Shown here in pieces: positions 25,260 through 32,685 of a stretch of DNA of 64,000 bases. This DNA comes from Anaerostipes caccae L1-92. Its GTDB lineage: Bacteria; Bacillota; Clostridia; Lachnospirales; Lachnospiraceae. A program made the position numbers and the translations under genes. Numbering within the stretch: the stretch's first letter is position 1; every line of letters begins with the position of its first letter. The stretch covers positions 1,553,501 through 1,617,500 of the forward strand of contig NZ_AP023027.1 of assembly GCF_014467075.1 (NCBI RefSeq), read 5' to 3'. The notes below the pieces were generated by a model, which searched no databases, was not told the DNA's origin, and saw nothing but the letters and a program-made list of their open reading frames with translations.

Positions 25260-26027
25260 ATGAATCCAGTAAAAGTTAGAAATGTAGAGATTGGAACGGG
25301 TGTTCCCAAGATTTGTGTGCCGATTGTCGGCGTGACAAAGGAAGAGATCATCGCCGAGGCAAAGTCTTTCGGGGAGATCCCGGTAGATGTTGTGGAATGG
25401 CGCGTGGACTGGTTTGAGGGAGTCTTCGATTTTGCCAAAGTAGAAGATGTGTTAAAAGATCTGAGAGAAGCTCTCGGGGAGACACCGATTCTCTTTACCT
25501 TCCGTACATCCAAAGAAGGCGGAGAGAAAGCCATCGAAGCGGGTCCGTATGCAGAACTGAATAAAAACGCAGCGAAAAGCGGATATGTAGATCTTGTAGA
25601 TGTGGAAGTATTTACGGGAGATGATATCGTAAAAGATATCGTGGCGGCAGCGCACGAGTGCGGTGTGAAGGTTGTAGCTTCCAATCACGATTTTGACAAG
25701 ACTCCGGCAAAAGAAGAGATTGTCAGCAGGCTTGTCAAAATGCAGGAATTAGGAGCTGATATTCCTAAGATTGCTGTGATGCCGACCTGCAGAAGAGATG
25801 TGCTTACATTGCTCTCGGCTACGGAAGAAATGTATACAGATTATGCAGACCGTCCGATCATCACCATGTCAATGGCCGGAACAGGACTGATCAGCCGTCT
25901 CTGCGGAGAAGTCTTTGGTTCAGCGCTCACATTCGGCGCAGCGAAAAAAGCGTCCGCTCCGGGTCAGGCAGCAGTCAATGAATTAAATGATATGCTTCAG
26001 TTCCTCCACGCAAATCAGGGACTGTAG
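25260..26027 (+). CDS. aroD: Type I 3-dehydroquinate dehydratase
   Basis: A 255-residue class I aldolase-type dehydratase that interconverts 3-dehydroquinate and 3-dehydroshikimate via a Schiff base. The catalytic residues stand at exactly the classical positions: Glu46 (VVEWRVD), His143 (SNHDFDK), Lys170 (DIPKIAVMP) and Arg213 (LISRLCGE), with the lid end SAPGQ. It is the last gene of the operon with ydiB-1 and MFS-1; a terminator follows. As the reaction is reversible and the neighbours are catabolic, it may serve degradation rather than aromatic amino-acid synthesis. An unrelated type II enzyme is encoded at 36161-36610. Confidence 0.95.
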   Translation: MNPVKVRNVEIGTGVPKICVPIVGVTKEEIIAEAKSFGEIPVDVVEWRVDWFEGVFDFAKVEDVLKDLREALGETPILFTFRTSKEGGEKAIEAGPYAELNKNAAKSGYVDLVDVEVFTGDDIVKDIVAAAHECGVKVVASNHDFDKTPAKEEIVSRLVKMQELGADIPKIAVMPTCRRDVLTLLSATEEMYTDYADRPIITMSMAGTGLISRLCGEVFGSALTFGAAKKASAPGQAAVNELNDMLQFLHANQGL

Positions 26028-26055
26028 AATTATAAAAACAAAACGACAGTAAGAT

Positions 26056-26095
26056 AAAAGCGGATAATCTGAAACCAGGTTATCTGCTTTTTATG
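26056..26095 (+). terminator. Terminator after aroD
   Basis: A 16-bp stem with arms AAAAGCGGATAATCTG (26056-26071) and CAGGTTATCTGCTTTT (26076-26091), including two G-U pairs, then T residues. Confidence 0.85.
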
Positions 26096-26203
26096 TGGGA
26101 GAATTGCGGCTGATTCACAACTGCAGGGCATTTGGGTTCAAAGAAAATCTGCAAAATTGATAGATAAAAATTATTAATTCTATTTGAAAAATCTATTTGT
26201 GGA

Positions 26204-26259
26204 ATCAATTATTTCCATGTATAATATAGTGGATTGGTTGTTAAAAAATTAACTTTTGG
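26204..26259 (+). promoter_or_regulatory. Promoter and shared operator block of the TRAP operon
   Basis: The -10 TATAAT is at 26220-26225. The 24-base block at 26236-26259, with core GTTAAAAAATTAAC, is identical to 23103-23126. A direct repeat TCTATTTG occurs just upstream at 26179-26186 and 26192-26199. The rest of the 325-base gap after aroD, beyond the terminator, shows nothing else. Confidence 0.7.
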
Positions 26260-26352
26260 ATGCTGTAATAATTACAGGCGGGGAAGCATGTTCAAATAGA
26301 TAGAATTATGCTGAGAACAGCAGGGCTCCGCTTACAAAAGAGAGGTATGAAG

Positions 26353-26838
26353 ATGCTAAAGTGGTTAGATGAGAATTTAGAAGAGTTTTTAATGGGAATT
26401 TTCCTGGTGGGGATGGTCCTGATCATGGGCATTCAGGTTTTGGCGCGTTATGTTCTGGGAGCATCCCTTTCCTGGTCGGAGGAGATCACAAGATACCTGT
26501 TCATCTGGTCGGGATTTATCAGTGTCAGCTACTGCACAAAAAAGTGTATTTCCATTAAAATTGAACAGTTTGTGGCAATGTTTCCTAAAAGGGGAAGGGC
26601 CATCTTTAAAGTGGTGAACCATACCATTGAACTGGCGTTGTTCCTGTATCTGATCCCGTACTCTGTCCTGTATTTAAAAAGTGCATTTGAGAGCGGACAA
26701 GTCAGCCCTGCATGCCATATTCCAATGTACTACATACAGGCAGCACCGCTGGTGAGTTTCCTGCTGGTGACAATCCGTATTTTACAGAGATGGCTGATTG
26801 AGTTTAAAATCGCAGTTGGAAAGGATCAGGAGGTGTAG
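26353..26838 (+). CDS. dctQ: TRAP transporter small membrane subunit (DctQ)
   Basis: A 161-residue four-helix membrane protein of the DctQ family. The segments FLMGIFLVGMVLIMGIQVL, the conserved LSWSEEITRYLFIW motif and CTKKCISIKIEQF are typical. TRAP systems import organic acids with a sodium gradient; DctQ pairs with the DctM channel. The ATG at 26353 is preferred (AAAGAGAGG 7 bases upstream); ATG 26347 and 26308 are in frame. Its stop is 2 bases before dctM. Confidence 0.9.
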   Translation: MLKWLDENLEEFLMGIFLVGMVLIMGIQVLARYVLGASLSWSEEITRYLFIWSGFISVSYCTKKCISIKIEQFVAMFPKRGRAIFKVVNHTIELALFLYLIPYSVLYLKSAFESGQVSPACHIPMYYIQAAPLVSFLLVTIRILQRWLIEFKIAVGKDQEV

Positions 26839-26840
26839 GT

Positions 26841-28130
26841 ATGTCAGCGTTATCAGTTTTTATTATTTTCTTTTTGTGTTTGATCATCGCGATCCCGATT
26901 TCCATTGGACTCGGTATTGTGTCAGTACTTCCGGGAATTTTTGATTCTTCTTTTACCGCAAGCGGTCAGTTTGTCATCCGATCTATGCTTGGGGGAATCG
27001 ACAGTTTTCCGCTGCTGGCGGTGCCGATGTTTGTATTATCAGGCATGGTGATGGCAAAGGGCGGAATTTCAAAAAAGATTTTTGATGTTTTTGTATATTT
27101 TATTGGAAAATTTACAGCGGGAATGCCATGTGCAGTTATTGTTACGTGTCTTTTTTATGGAGCAATTTCAGGTTCAGCGCCTGCTACGGTGGCAGCCGTG
27201 GGCAGTATGACGATCCCGATTTTAATTAAGCTCGGTTATGATAAAAAATTTGCCACAGCGATCGTTGCGGTTTCAGGAGGACTGGGTGTCATTATCCCTC
27301 CAAGTATTCCTTTTATTATGTACGGAATGGCATCCGGACAGTCTGTCAGTGACCTGTTTATCGCCGGGATTCTTCCCGGGATTTCTATCGGTCTGCTGCT
27401 GATGGTATATGCTGTTTTTTACTGCAGAAAACATGGGGAAGATAAAGAAAAGATACGAAAAGAAGTACAGGCGCTTCATGACAAAGGTCTGCTTACTGTG
27501 CTGAAAGACAGTTTTTTTGCGCTGCTCAGTCCGGTTATTATCCTCGGATGTATTTATACTGGTGTGGCTTCCCCTACAGAAGCGGCGGTGATTTCTGTTT
27601 TTTATTCTGTATTCGTAAGCTTATTTGTCTACAAGAGTATCCATATAAAAGATTTATGGGGAGTAATGATCGAGGGAATCCGTACCTACGCGCCTATCTT
27701 ATTTATACTTGCAGCATCCGTCGCATTTTCAAGAGTCCTGACGCTGATGCAGGTTCCTCAGACAGTCAGCGAGTGGATTCTCGGAACATTCCACAATGGA
27801 ATTGTCATTCTGCTGGTAATCAACGTCTTCTTACTGCTTGTGGGTATGGTTATGGATACGACACCGGCTATTTTGATTCTGACACCGATTCTGATGCCGA
27901 TTGCAGTAGGCGTTGGAATGAATCCAATTCATTTCGGTGTGATGATGGTGGTCAATCTGGCGATCGGTTTTGTTACCCCGCCGATTGGAGTGAATCTGTT
28001 TGTGGCTTCTTCACTGACACAGATTCCTGTAGTGGATATTGCCAAAAAAGCCATGCCTCTGATTGCATGTTTCCTGGTGGCTCTGTTACTGATTACATTT
28101 ATACCGCAGATCAGCCTTGCGCTGTTATAG
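26841..28130 (+). CDS. dctM: TRAP transporter large permease (DctM)
   Basis: A 429-residue permease of the TRAP/ion transporter superfamily with about 12 membrane segments. Family motifs include VPMFVLSGMVMAKGGIS, FYGAISGSAPATVAAVGSM, GLGVIIPPSIPFIMYG and GFVTPPIGVNLFVAS. It is the sodium-driven channel that takes substrate from the binding protein. It is complete and of the usual length, between dctQ and dctP in one operon. Confidence 0.95.
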   Translation: MSALSVFIIFFLCLIIAIPISIGLGIVSVLPGIFDSSFTASGQFVIRSMLGGIDSFPLLAVPMFVLSGMVMAKGGISKKIFDVFVYFIGKFTAGMPCAVIVTCLFYGAISGSAPATVAAVGSMTIPILIKLGYDKKFATAIVAVSGGLGVIIPPSIPFIMYGMASGQSVSDLFIAGILPGISIGLLLMVYAVFYCRKHGEDKEKIRKEVQALHDKGLLTVLKDSFFALLSPVIILGCIYTGVASPTEAAVISVFYSVFVSLFVYKSIHIKDLWGVMIEGIRTYAPILFILAASVAFSRVLTLMQVPQTVSEWILGTFHNGIVILLVINVFLLLVGMVMDTTPAILILTPILMPIAVGVGMNPIHFGVMMVVNLAIGFVTPPIGVNLFVASSLTQIPVVDIAKKAMPLIACFLVALLLITFIPQISLALL

Positions 28131-28143
28131 GAGGGGGATACAG

Positions 28144-29151
28144 ATGAAAAGACTTAGAAGATTTACCATTGCAGCATTATGTATCATCTCTGCGTTTGTG
28201 CTGGGAGGATGCGGGAAAAAAAGTTCCGATGGAGTGCAGCGGTATGCCTGGCCGCTGGGGACCTCCAGTCCTGAGGACACAGTGACTCAGCTTTATTCAC
28301 AAAAGTTTGCCGATGAGGTGAACCGGCTGAGCAAAGGAAAAATGAAGATTGAAGTTTATCCCAACAGTACGCTGGGAGGAGACAGAGAACTGCTTGAGAG
28401 CTGTTCTGACGGTGATATTCCTTTCGTCGTGCAGAATACAGCACCGCAGGTTACTTTTATGCCGGATACCGCTGTCTTTGACCTGCCAAGTGCCTTTGCT
28501 ACGATTGCCGAGGCAAGAGCTGCCGTGGACAATCCTGTATTTTATAAGAAGATGGAAAAGGTCTATGAAAAAGGCGGATTTAAGCTGCTCGGTTATGCGG
28601 ACCAGGGATTTCGTGTGATGTCCACCAACAAAGAGGTGAAGTCGATTGATGACTTTAAAGGACAGAAAATCCGTACCATGGAAAACAGCTACCATATGGA
28701 TTTCTGGAAGGCACTGAAAGCCAATCCGACGCCGATGACGTTCAGTGAGGTATACATCGGTCTGCAGCAGAAGACGATTGACGCACAGGAAAATCCATAT
28801 GAGGTCATTGTGTCAAGCAAACTTTATGAACAGCAGGATTACGTGGTAGAAACAAATCATCTGCCCCATTATATTTCTCTGATTGTAAGTGATGAATTTT
28901 ATAAAGACCTTCCGAAAGATCAGCAGAAGATTATTTCTGAGGCGGCAGAGACGGCAAAGGAATATGCAAGGAAAGCTTCGGATGAACGGATCGAAGACCG
29001 GATGAAGGTCATAAAAGACAGTGGTACGAAGATTGTGAGGCTGGATAAGAAAACTCAGGAGGACGTAAGGAAAGCGTCTTCCGACATATATAAAAGCATT
29101 GAGGAAAATGTATCAAAAGATGTTTTTGATGCATATTTGAACCAGAAGTAA
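28144..29151 (+). CDS. dctP: TRAP transporter substrate-binding lipoprotein (DctP)
   Basis: A 335-residue solute-binding protein. The signal peptide ends in a lipobox (VLGGC, Cys at about 22), so it is anchored outside the membrane. DctP features include SPEDTVTQLYSQKFADEV, VYPNSTLGGDRELLE and the ligand-binding region QGFRVMSTNKEV-KIRTMEN, where conserved arginine holds a carboxylate. The substrate is then probably an organic acid; the shared promoter with ydiB-1 suggests quinate or shikimate (inference). The start is the ATG at 28144 behind AGGAGGGGG. A terminator follows at once. Confidence 0.92.
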   Translation: MKRLRRFTIAALCIISAFVLGGCGKKSSDGVQRYAWPLGTSSPEDTVTQLYSQKFADEVNRLSKGKMKIEVYPNSTLGGDRELLESCSDGDIPFVVQNTAPQVTFMPDTAVFDLPSAFATIAEARAAVDNPVFYKKMEKVYEKGGFKLLGYADQGFRVMSTNKEVKSIDDFKGQKIRTMENSYHMDFWKALKANPTPMTFSEVYIGLQQKTIDAQENPYEVIVSSKLYEQQDYVVETNHLPHYISLIVSDEFYKDLPKDQQKIISEAAETAKEYARKASDERIEDRMKVIKDSGTKIVRLDKKTQEDVRKASSDIYKSIEENVSKDVFDAYLNQK

Positions 29152-29157
29152 GATCAG

Positions 29158-29201
29158 CAGGCACTTTTATTGGAAAACAGTAAAAGTGCCTGTTCTTTAT
29201 T
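29158..29201 (+). terminator. Terminator after dctP
   Basis: The arms CAGGCACTTTTA (29158-29169) and TAAAAGTGCCTG (29181-29192) pair perfectly, followed by a T-rich stretch. Confidence 0.9.
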
Positions 29202-29221
29202 GCTTAAGAAAATTTAAAAAA

Positions 29222-29367
29222 CAGGATAATTTATGAAAAAAGCAAAATACCTGCTTGAAAATCACGACAGAGTTCCTATTCTCAGATGTAAGGACGAAAA
29301 ATGGACAAGATAGTTCAGCAGAAGTGAAATATCGATGCTTTTAGGATCAGCTTATTTTGACTATAAT
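29222..29367 (+). promoter_or_regulatory. AraC-type sites and promoter upstream of ydiB-2
   Basis: CAGGATAATT at 29222-29231 and CAAGATAGTT at 29306-29315 match the motif CA[AG]GATA[AG]TT, which occurs four more times in the divergent araC/MFS-2 region. A -10 TATAAT is at 29362-29367. The sites lie at about -65 and -145 relative to the transcription start. Confidence 0.6.
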
Positions 29368-29399
29368 GATATCATATTCAGAAATGATAGGAGGATAAT

Positions 29400-30272
29400 A
29401 TGGCAGAAAGAATTACAGGACATACGGAATTGATCGGGCTGATGGCGTATCCGATCAGACACTCCAGTTCGCCGGCAATGCACAACGAGGCATTTGCACA
29501 GCTGGGACTTGATTATGCGTATCTTGCATTTGAGGTGACCAATGAGACCCTTGAAGATGCAGTAAAAGGGATCCGTGCTCTGCAGCTGAAGGGCTCCAAT
29601 GTTTCCATGCCGAATAAAACGGTAGTAGGACAATATTTGGATGAACTTTCACCCGCAGCTAAACTTTGCGGTGCGGTAAACACCATTGTGAACGAGAATG
29701 GAAAGCTGACCGGACATATAACGGACGGAATAGGCTATATGGCATCATTAAAGGACAACGGAATTGACGTCATCGGAAAGAAAATGACTATTGCCGGAGC
29801 CGGCGGTGCTGCCACAGCTATTGAGATCCAGGCCGCGCTGGACGGAGTAAAGGAAATGTCGATCTTTAATATCAAAGATAAGTTTTGGGAAAACGCTGAG
29901 AAGACCATTGAAAAGATTCGATCAAATACAGACTGTGTGGTAAATCTCTATGATCTGGATGACAAAGATAAGCTGAAGGAAGAAATCGCTGACAGTTATC
30001 TTTTCGCACAGGCAACAGGGGTGGGAATGAAACCTCTGGAGGGACAGTCTGTAATACCAGACATCTCATTTTTGAGACCGGATCTGATTGTGACAGATAC
30101 TGTATATGCACCGCGGCAGACAAAGCTCTTGGAGCAGGCAGAAGAAGCCGGATGCAAATGTATGAACGGACTGGGAATGATGCTGTTCCAAGGGGACGCA
30201 GCTTTTCATCTATGGACAGGAAAACATATGCCGTTAGAACATATGAAAAAAGTTTTGGATATTCAGTATTAA
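29400..30272 (+). CDS. ydiB: Quinate/shikimate dehydrogenase, YdiB-type, copy 2
   Basis: A 290-residue paralogue of the dehydrogenase at 23167-24042; by eye about 30 positions differ, none in the catalytic motifs (SMPNK with Lys73, HITDG with Asp109, GAGGAATAI). The function should be the same reaction, possibly with a different cofactor or substrate preference. It stands alone between terminators, with AraC-type sites in front, so it is probably induced by a different signal than copy 1. AGGAGG is 6 bases before the ATG. The high identity points to recent duplication or separate acquisition. Confidence 0.92.
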   Translation: MAERITGHTELIGLMAYPIRHSSSPAMHNEAFAQLGLDYAYLAFEVTNETLEDAVKGIRALQLKGSNVSMPNKTVVGQYLDELSPAAKLCGAVNTIVNENGKLTGHITDGIGYMASLKDNGIDVIGKKMTIAGAGGAATAIEIQAALDGVKEMSIFNIKDKFWENAEKTIEKIRSNTDCVVNLYDLDDKDKLKEEIADSYLFAQATGVGMKPLEGQSVIPDISFLRPDLIVTDTVYAPRQTKLLEQAEEAGCKCMNGLGMMLFQGDAAFHLWTGKHMPLEHMKKVLDIQY

Positions 30273-30286
30273 ATACAAGAGTTTAG

Positions 30287-30320
30287 AAAAGAGCATCTCA
30301 AGATGAGGTGCTCTTTTTGT
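30287..30320. terminator. Bidirectional terminator between ydiB-2 and araC
   Basis: The arms AAAAGAGCATCTCA (30287-30300) and TGAGGTGCTCTTTT (30304-30317) form a 14-bp stem with one G-U pair. The stop codon of the AraC gene lies inside it. Confidence 0.85.
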
Positions 30321-31170
30321 GCTGATACAGTTCCCGGAATTTGAGCGGCGGATACTGCATTCTCTTCTGGAAGAGTTTTGAAAAATGATTGGTGTTCTCG
30401 TAGCCGATTTTTTTTGCAATGGAGACCAGAGAATCGGAAGTGTTGATCAGCATCCATTTTGCCTCATTCAGTCTGCGGTCAATCACATAATTAATCGGTG
30501 AGATTCCATATACCTTAGAAAATTCATGACTGATATGATCTGTGCTGATGTGAAATTGTTCAGCCAGTTTTTTCAAAGTGATTTGTGAGGCGTAATTTTC
30601 GTTGATATAAATTAAAATATCACGGGCAAAAGAGGAATCTTTATGACGCTCCGTTTTCGGATCGGCAAGGAAAAGTTCAAAATAAATGCTTGCCAGTGAA
30701 ACGGCTAAGGCGTCACAGGCTGCCATATGAGTATCGGAAGAAAATTTTCTCAGCAAGTCTAATTCCTCAAACAGACGGTGGATATAGTTTTCATGGATAC
30801 CGGAATCCATGGCAGGGCATACATTGGCAGGAAGCATAAATCCGTGATCGGACCGGCAGCATAATTTGTAATCTGAAATGGCACAGGTCCAGCAGTTCAG
30901 GGGATCATGTTCATCAGAAAAAAGGGAATGGATGGCACCCTGTTCTACAATGAGAATCATTCCTTTCTTCAGCTGATAGGAATTGGTATTGATGACATAA
31001 GTCCCGCTTCCTTTTGAAATATAGACCAGTTCGGTCTCGTTTTTATGTAAATGGTACTGGTAATTCCAGGTGGGATTATTATAGCTGTGTGATAAACGGC
31101 AGATTTTTGGAGAATGATCCGGCTCAAATATTGGCCTCCGTACTTTCTCGCGATATTCCTCTAAGAACAT
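30298..31170 (-). CDS. AraC-family transcriptional regulator
   Basis: A 290-residue regulator. An N-terminal cupin-like sensing domain (YHLHKNETELVYISKGSG, GMILIVEQGAIHSLF) precedes two C-terminal helix-turn-helix motifs (ITLKKLAEQFHISTDHISHEF and the second ending KIGYENTNHFSKLFQKRM). It faces away from the MFS-2/CoA-transferase operon, and the shared upstream region holds four copies of its probable site. Two more copies lie before ydiB-2, just behind its stop. It is probably the activator of both units, with a sugar-acid-like pathway compound as ligand. The E. coli ydi cluster also has an AraC-type gene (ydiP). Confidence 0.9.
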   Translation of the reverse strand: MFLEEYREKVRRPIFEPDHSPKICRLSHSYNNPTWNYQYHLHKNETELVYISKGSGTYVINTNSYQLKKGMILIVEQGAIHSLFSDEHDPLNCWTCAISDYKLCCRSDHGFMLPANVCPAMDSGIHENYIHRLFEELDLLRKFSSDTHMAACDALAVSLASIYFELFLADPKTERHKDSSFARDILIYINENYASQITLKKLAEQFHISTDHISHEFSKVYGISPINYVIDRRLNEAKWMLINTSDSLVSIAKKIGYENTNHFSKLFQKRMQYPPLKFRELYQHKKSTSS

Positions 31171-31189
31171 AATGGCACTCCTTTGACTA

Positions 31190-31334
31190 CAAGATAATTA
31201 TTACATAATACAAGATAGTTGACTAAAAAATAAGAAAATCTGAAATAATCATACAGAATATTGGATAGAAAAGCAAGATAATTTTTATAATCTACAATTT
31301 ACGTTGTAGAAAAATACAGGATAATTGATATAAT
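31190..31334. promoter_or_regulatory. Divergent araC / MFS-2 regulatory region
   Basis: Four sites of CA[AG]GATA[AG]TT lie at 31190-31199, 31211-31220, 31274-31283 and 31317-31326. The last one abuts a -10 TATAAT at 31329-31334 for the rightward operon, the usual place for an AraC activator. A perfect dyad TCTACAA-N6-TTGTAGA is at 31291-31310. Confidence 0.65.
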
Positions 31335-31413
31335 TTTTGTAGTAAGTTATGCAGATGAATTACTGACAGTTTTGTGAAAAAAATAACATGTAATAGTTTT
31401 CAGGAGGAGAAAA

Positions 31414-32640
31414 ATGAAACAGGAAAAACGTTATAAGCATTTGTACCCAACAGCATTTATGCTGTACGTTACATTCTTTGTCCATGGTTTTGGAGCAGCG
31501 ATCATAGGACAGAATGTAACTTCCCTTCAGCAGCAGTGGGGGACCACAGCGGCCGGAGTTGTTGCCGTGACATCAGCGCTTGGAATCGGACGTCTGATTA
31601 CATATCCATTTTCAGGAGCATTGTCTGACCGGTTCGGAAGAAGACCAATTACTTTGATCGGAAGTTTTGTCTACGTCTTGTTCTTTGCCGGAATCCTTGT
31701 ATCTCCGAATGCTCAGGTCGGCTACTTTGTTGCAATGCTCTGCGGTGTTGCCAATGGATTTTTAGACTCCGGCGTTATTCCGGGAGCGATGGAAATCCTG
31801 GAGGATTCAGGACTTGCAAGTATTCTTACGAAGCTGGTCATCTCCATTGCTCAGTATATTCTGCCAATGATGATTGCCTATCTGCTGGCAAATGACATGT
31901 GGTATGGCTGGACATTTGTCTTTTGTATTATTATCCTGATCGTCAATGCACTGCTGCTGACAAGAGCCAAATTTGCGCCGCAGCCGAAAGTAGAGACAGA
32001 AAACGGAGAGAAAGTAAAAGGTTTCGTGGGAGTTTCCAAGGCATCAAAATTTGCAGTGGAAGGAATTGCACTGATCGTTATCGGTTATACCTGTACAGCA
32101 ACATTCCAGATCTTTTTGGCTGTAAATAAAAGTTATGGAATGGACGTGCTGGGAATGACAGAAGGGGCTGCCGGGCAGATTCAGTCTATGTATTCTTTAG
32201 GTTCTATCCTTATGGTCGTAGCTACAACATTTCTGCTGAAATGGATCAAACCAGTCAAATTTATTTTGATCTGCCCGATCATCGCAGGAGCGACAGAATT
32301 TTTAATGTTTGTTTCCAGAAATACGACGCTGGCAGTGGCAGGCGGTTTCATTGTCGGCGCAACGGCAGCAGGGGGTGTGCTTCAGCTGGTGACAGCTACA
32401 ATGACAGACCTGTTTCCGGCTTCCAAGGCGAAATGTGTCAGCGCAGTTATGATTGCAGGAGCTCTTTCCCAGTTTTCAGCAACGGTAATGGCAAGTAAAC
32501 TGGCTGAAATGTTCGGTATGGAATATTCTCTGCTGGTAGCTGTAGGATTTACCGTTTTAGGAATTGTTTTGGCGGTCGTTGTAAATATCCGCTATTCAAT
32601 CATTGAAAAGTCTTTGGCGGCAGAGGGAAAGAGTCTGTAA
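31414..32640 (+). CDS. YdiN/YdiM-like MFS transporter 2
   Basis: A 408-residue 12-helix MFS transporter, clearly related to the one at 24074-25246. GQNVTSLQQQWG at the N-terminus, GIGRLITYPFSGALSDRFGRR (motif A) and GVANGFLDSGVIPGAME are shared features of the YdiN/YdiM group. It begins the operon with CoA-transferase, MaoC, dehydrogenase, VOC and type II dehydroquinate dehydratase. The likely cargo is a cyclitol acid or the pathway product. AGGAGG precedes the ATG. Confidence 0.86.
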   Translation: MKQEKRYKHLYPTAFMLYVTFFVHGFGAAIIGQNVTSLQQQWGTTAAGVVAVTSALGIGRLITYPFSGALSDRFGRRPITLIGSFVYVLFFAGILVSPNAQVGYFVAMLCGVANGFLDSGVIPGAMEILEDSGLASILTKLVISIAQYILPMMIAYLLANDMWYGWTFVFCIIILIVNALLLTRAKFAPQPKVETENGEKVKGFVGVSKASKFAVEGIALIVIGYTCTATFQIFLAVNKSYGMDVLGMTEGAAGQIQSMYSLGSILMVVATTFLLKWIKPVKFILICPIIAGATEFLMFVSRNTTLAVAGGFIVGATAAGGVLQLVTATMTDLFPASKAKCVSAVMIAGALSQFSATVMASKLAEMFGMEYSLLVAVGFTVLGIVLAVVVNIRYSIIEKSLAAEGKSL

Positions 32641-32685
32641 TCAATATGATAAACAAAAAGTATTATTTCAACAGGAGGTCTGAGT

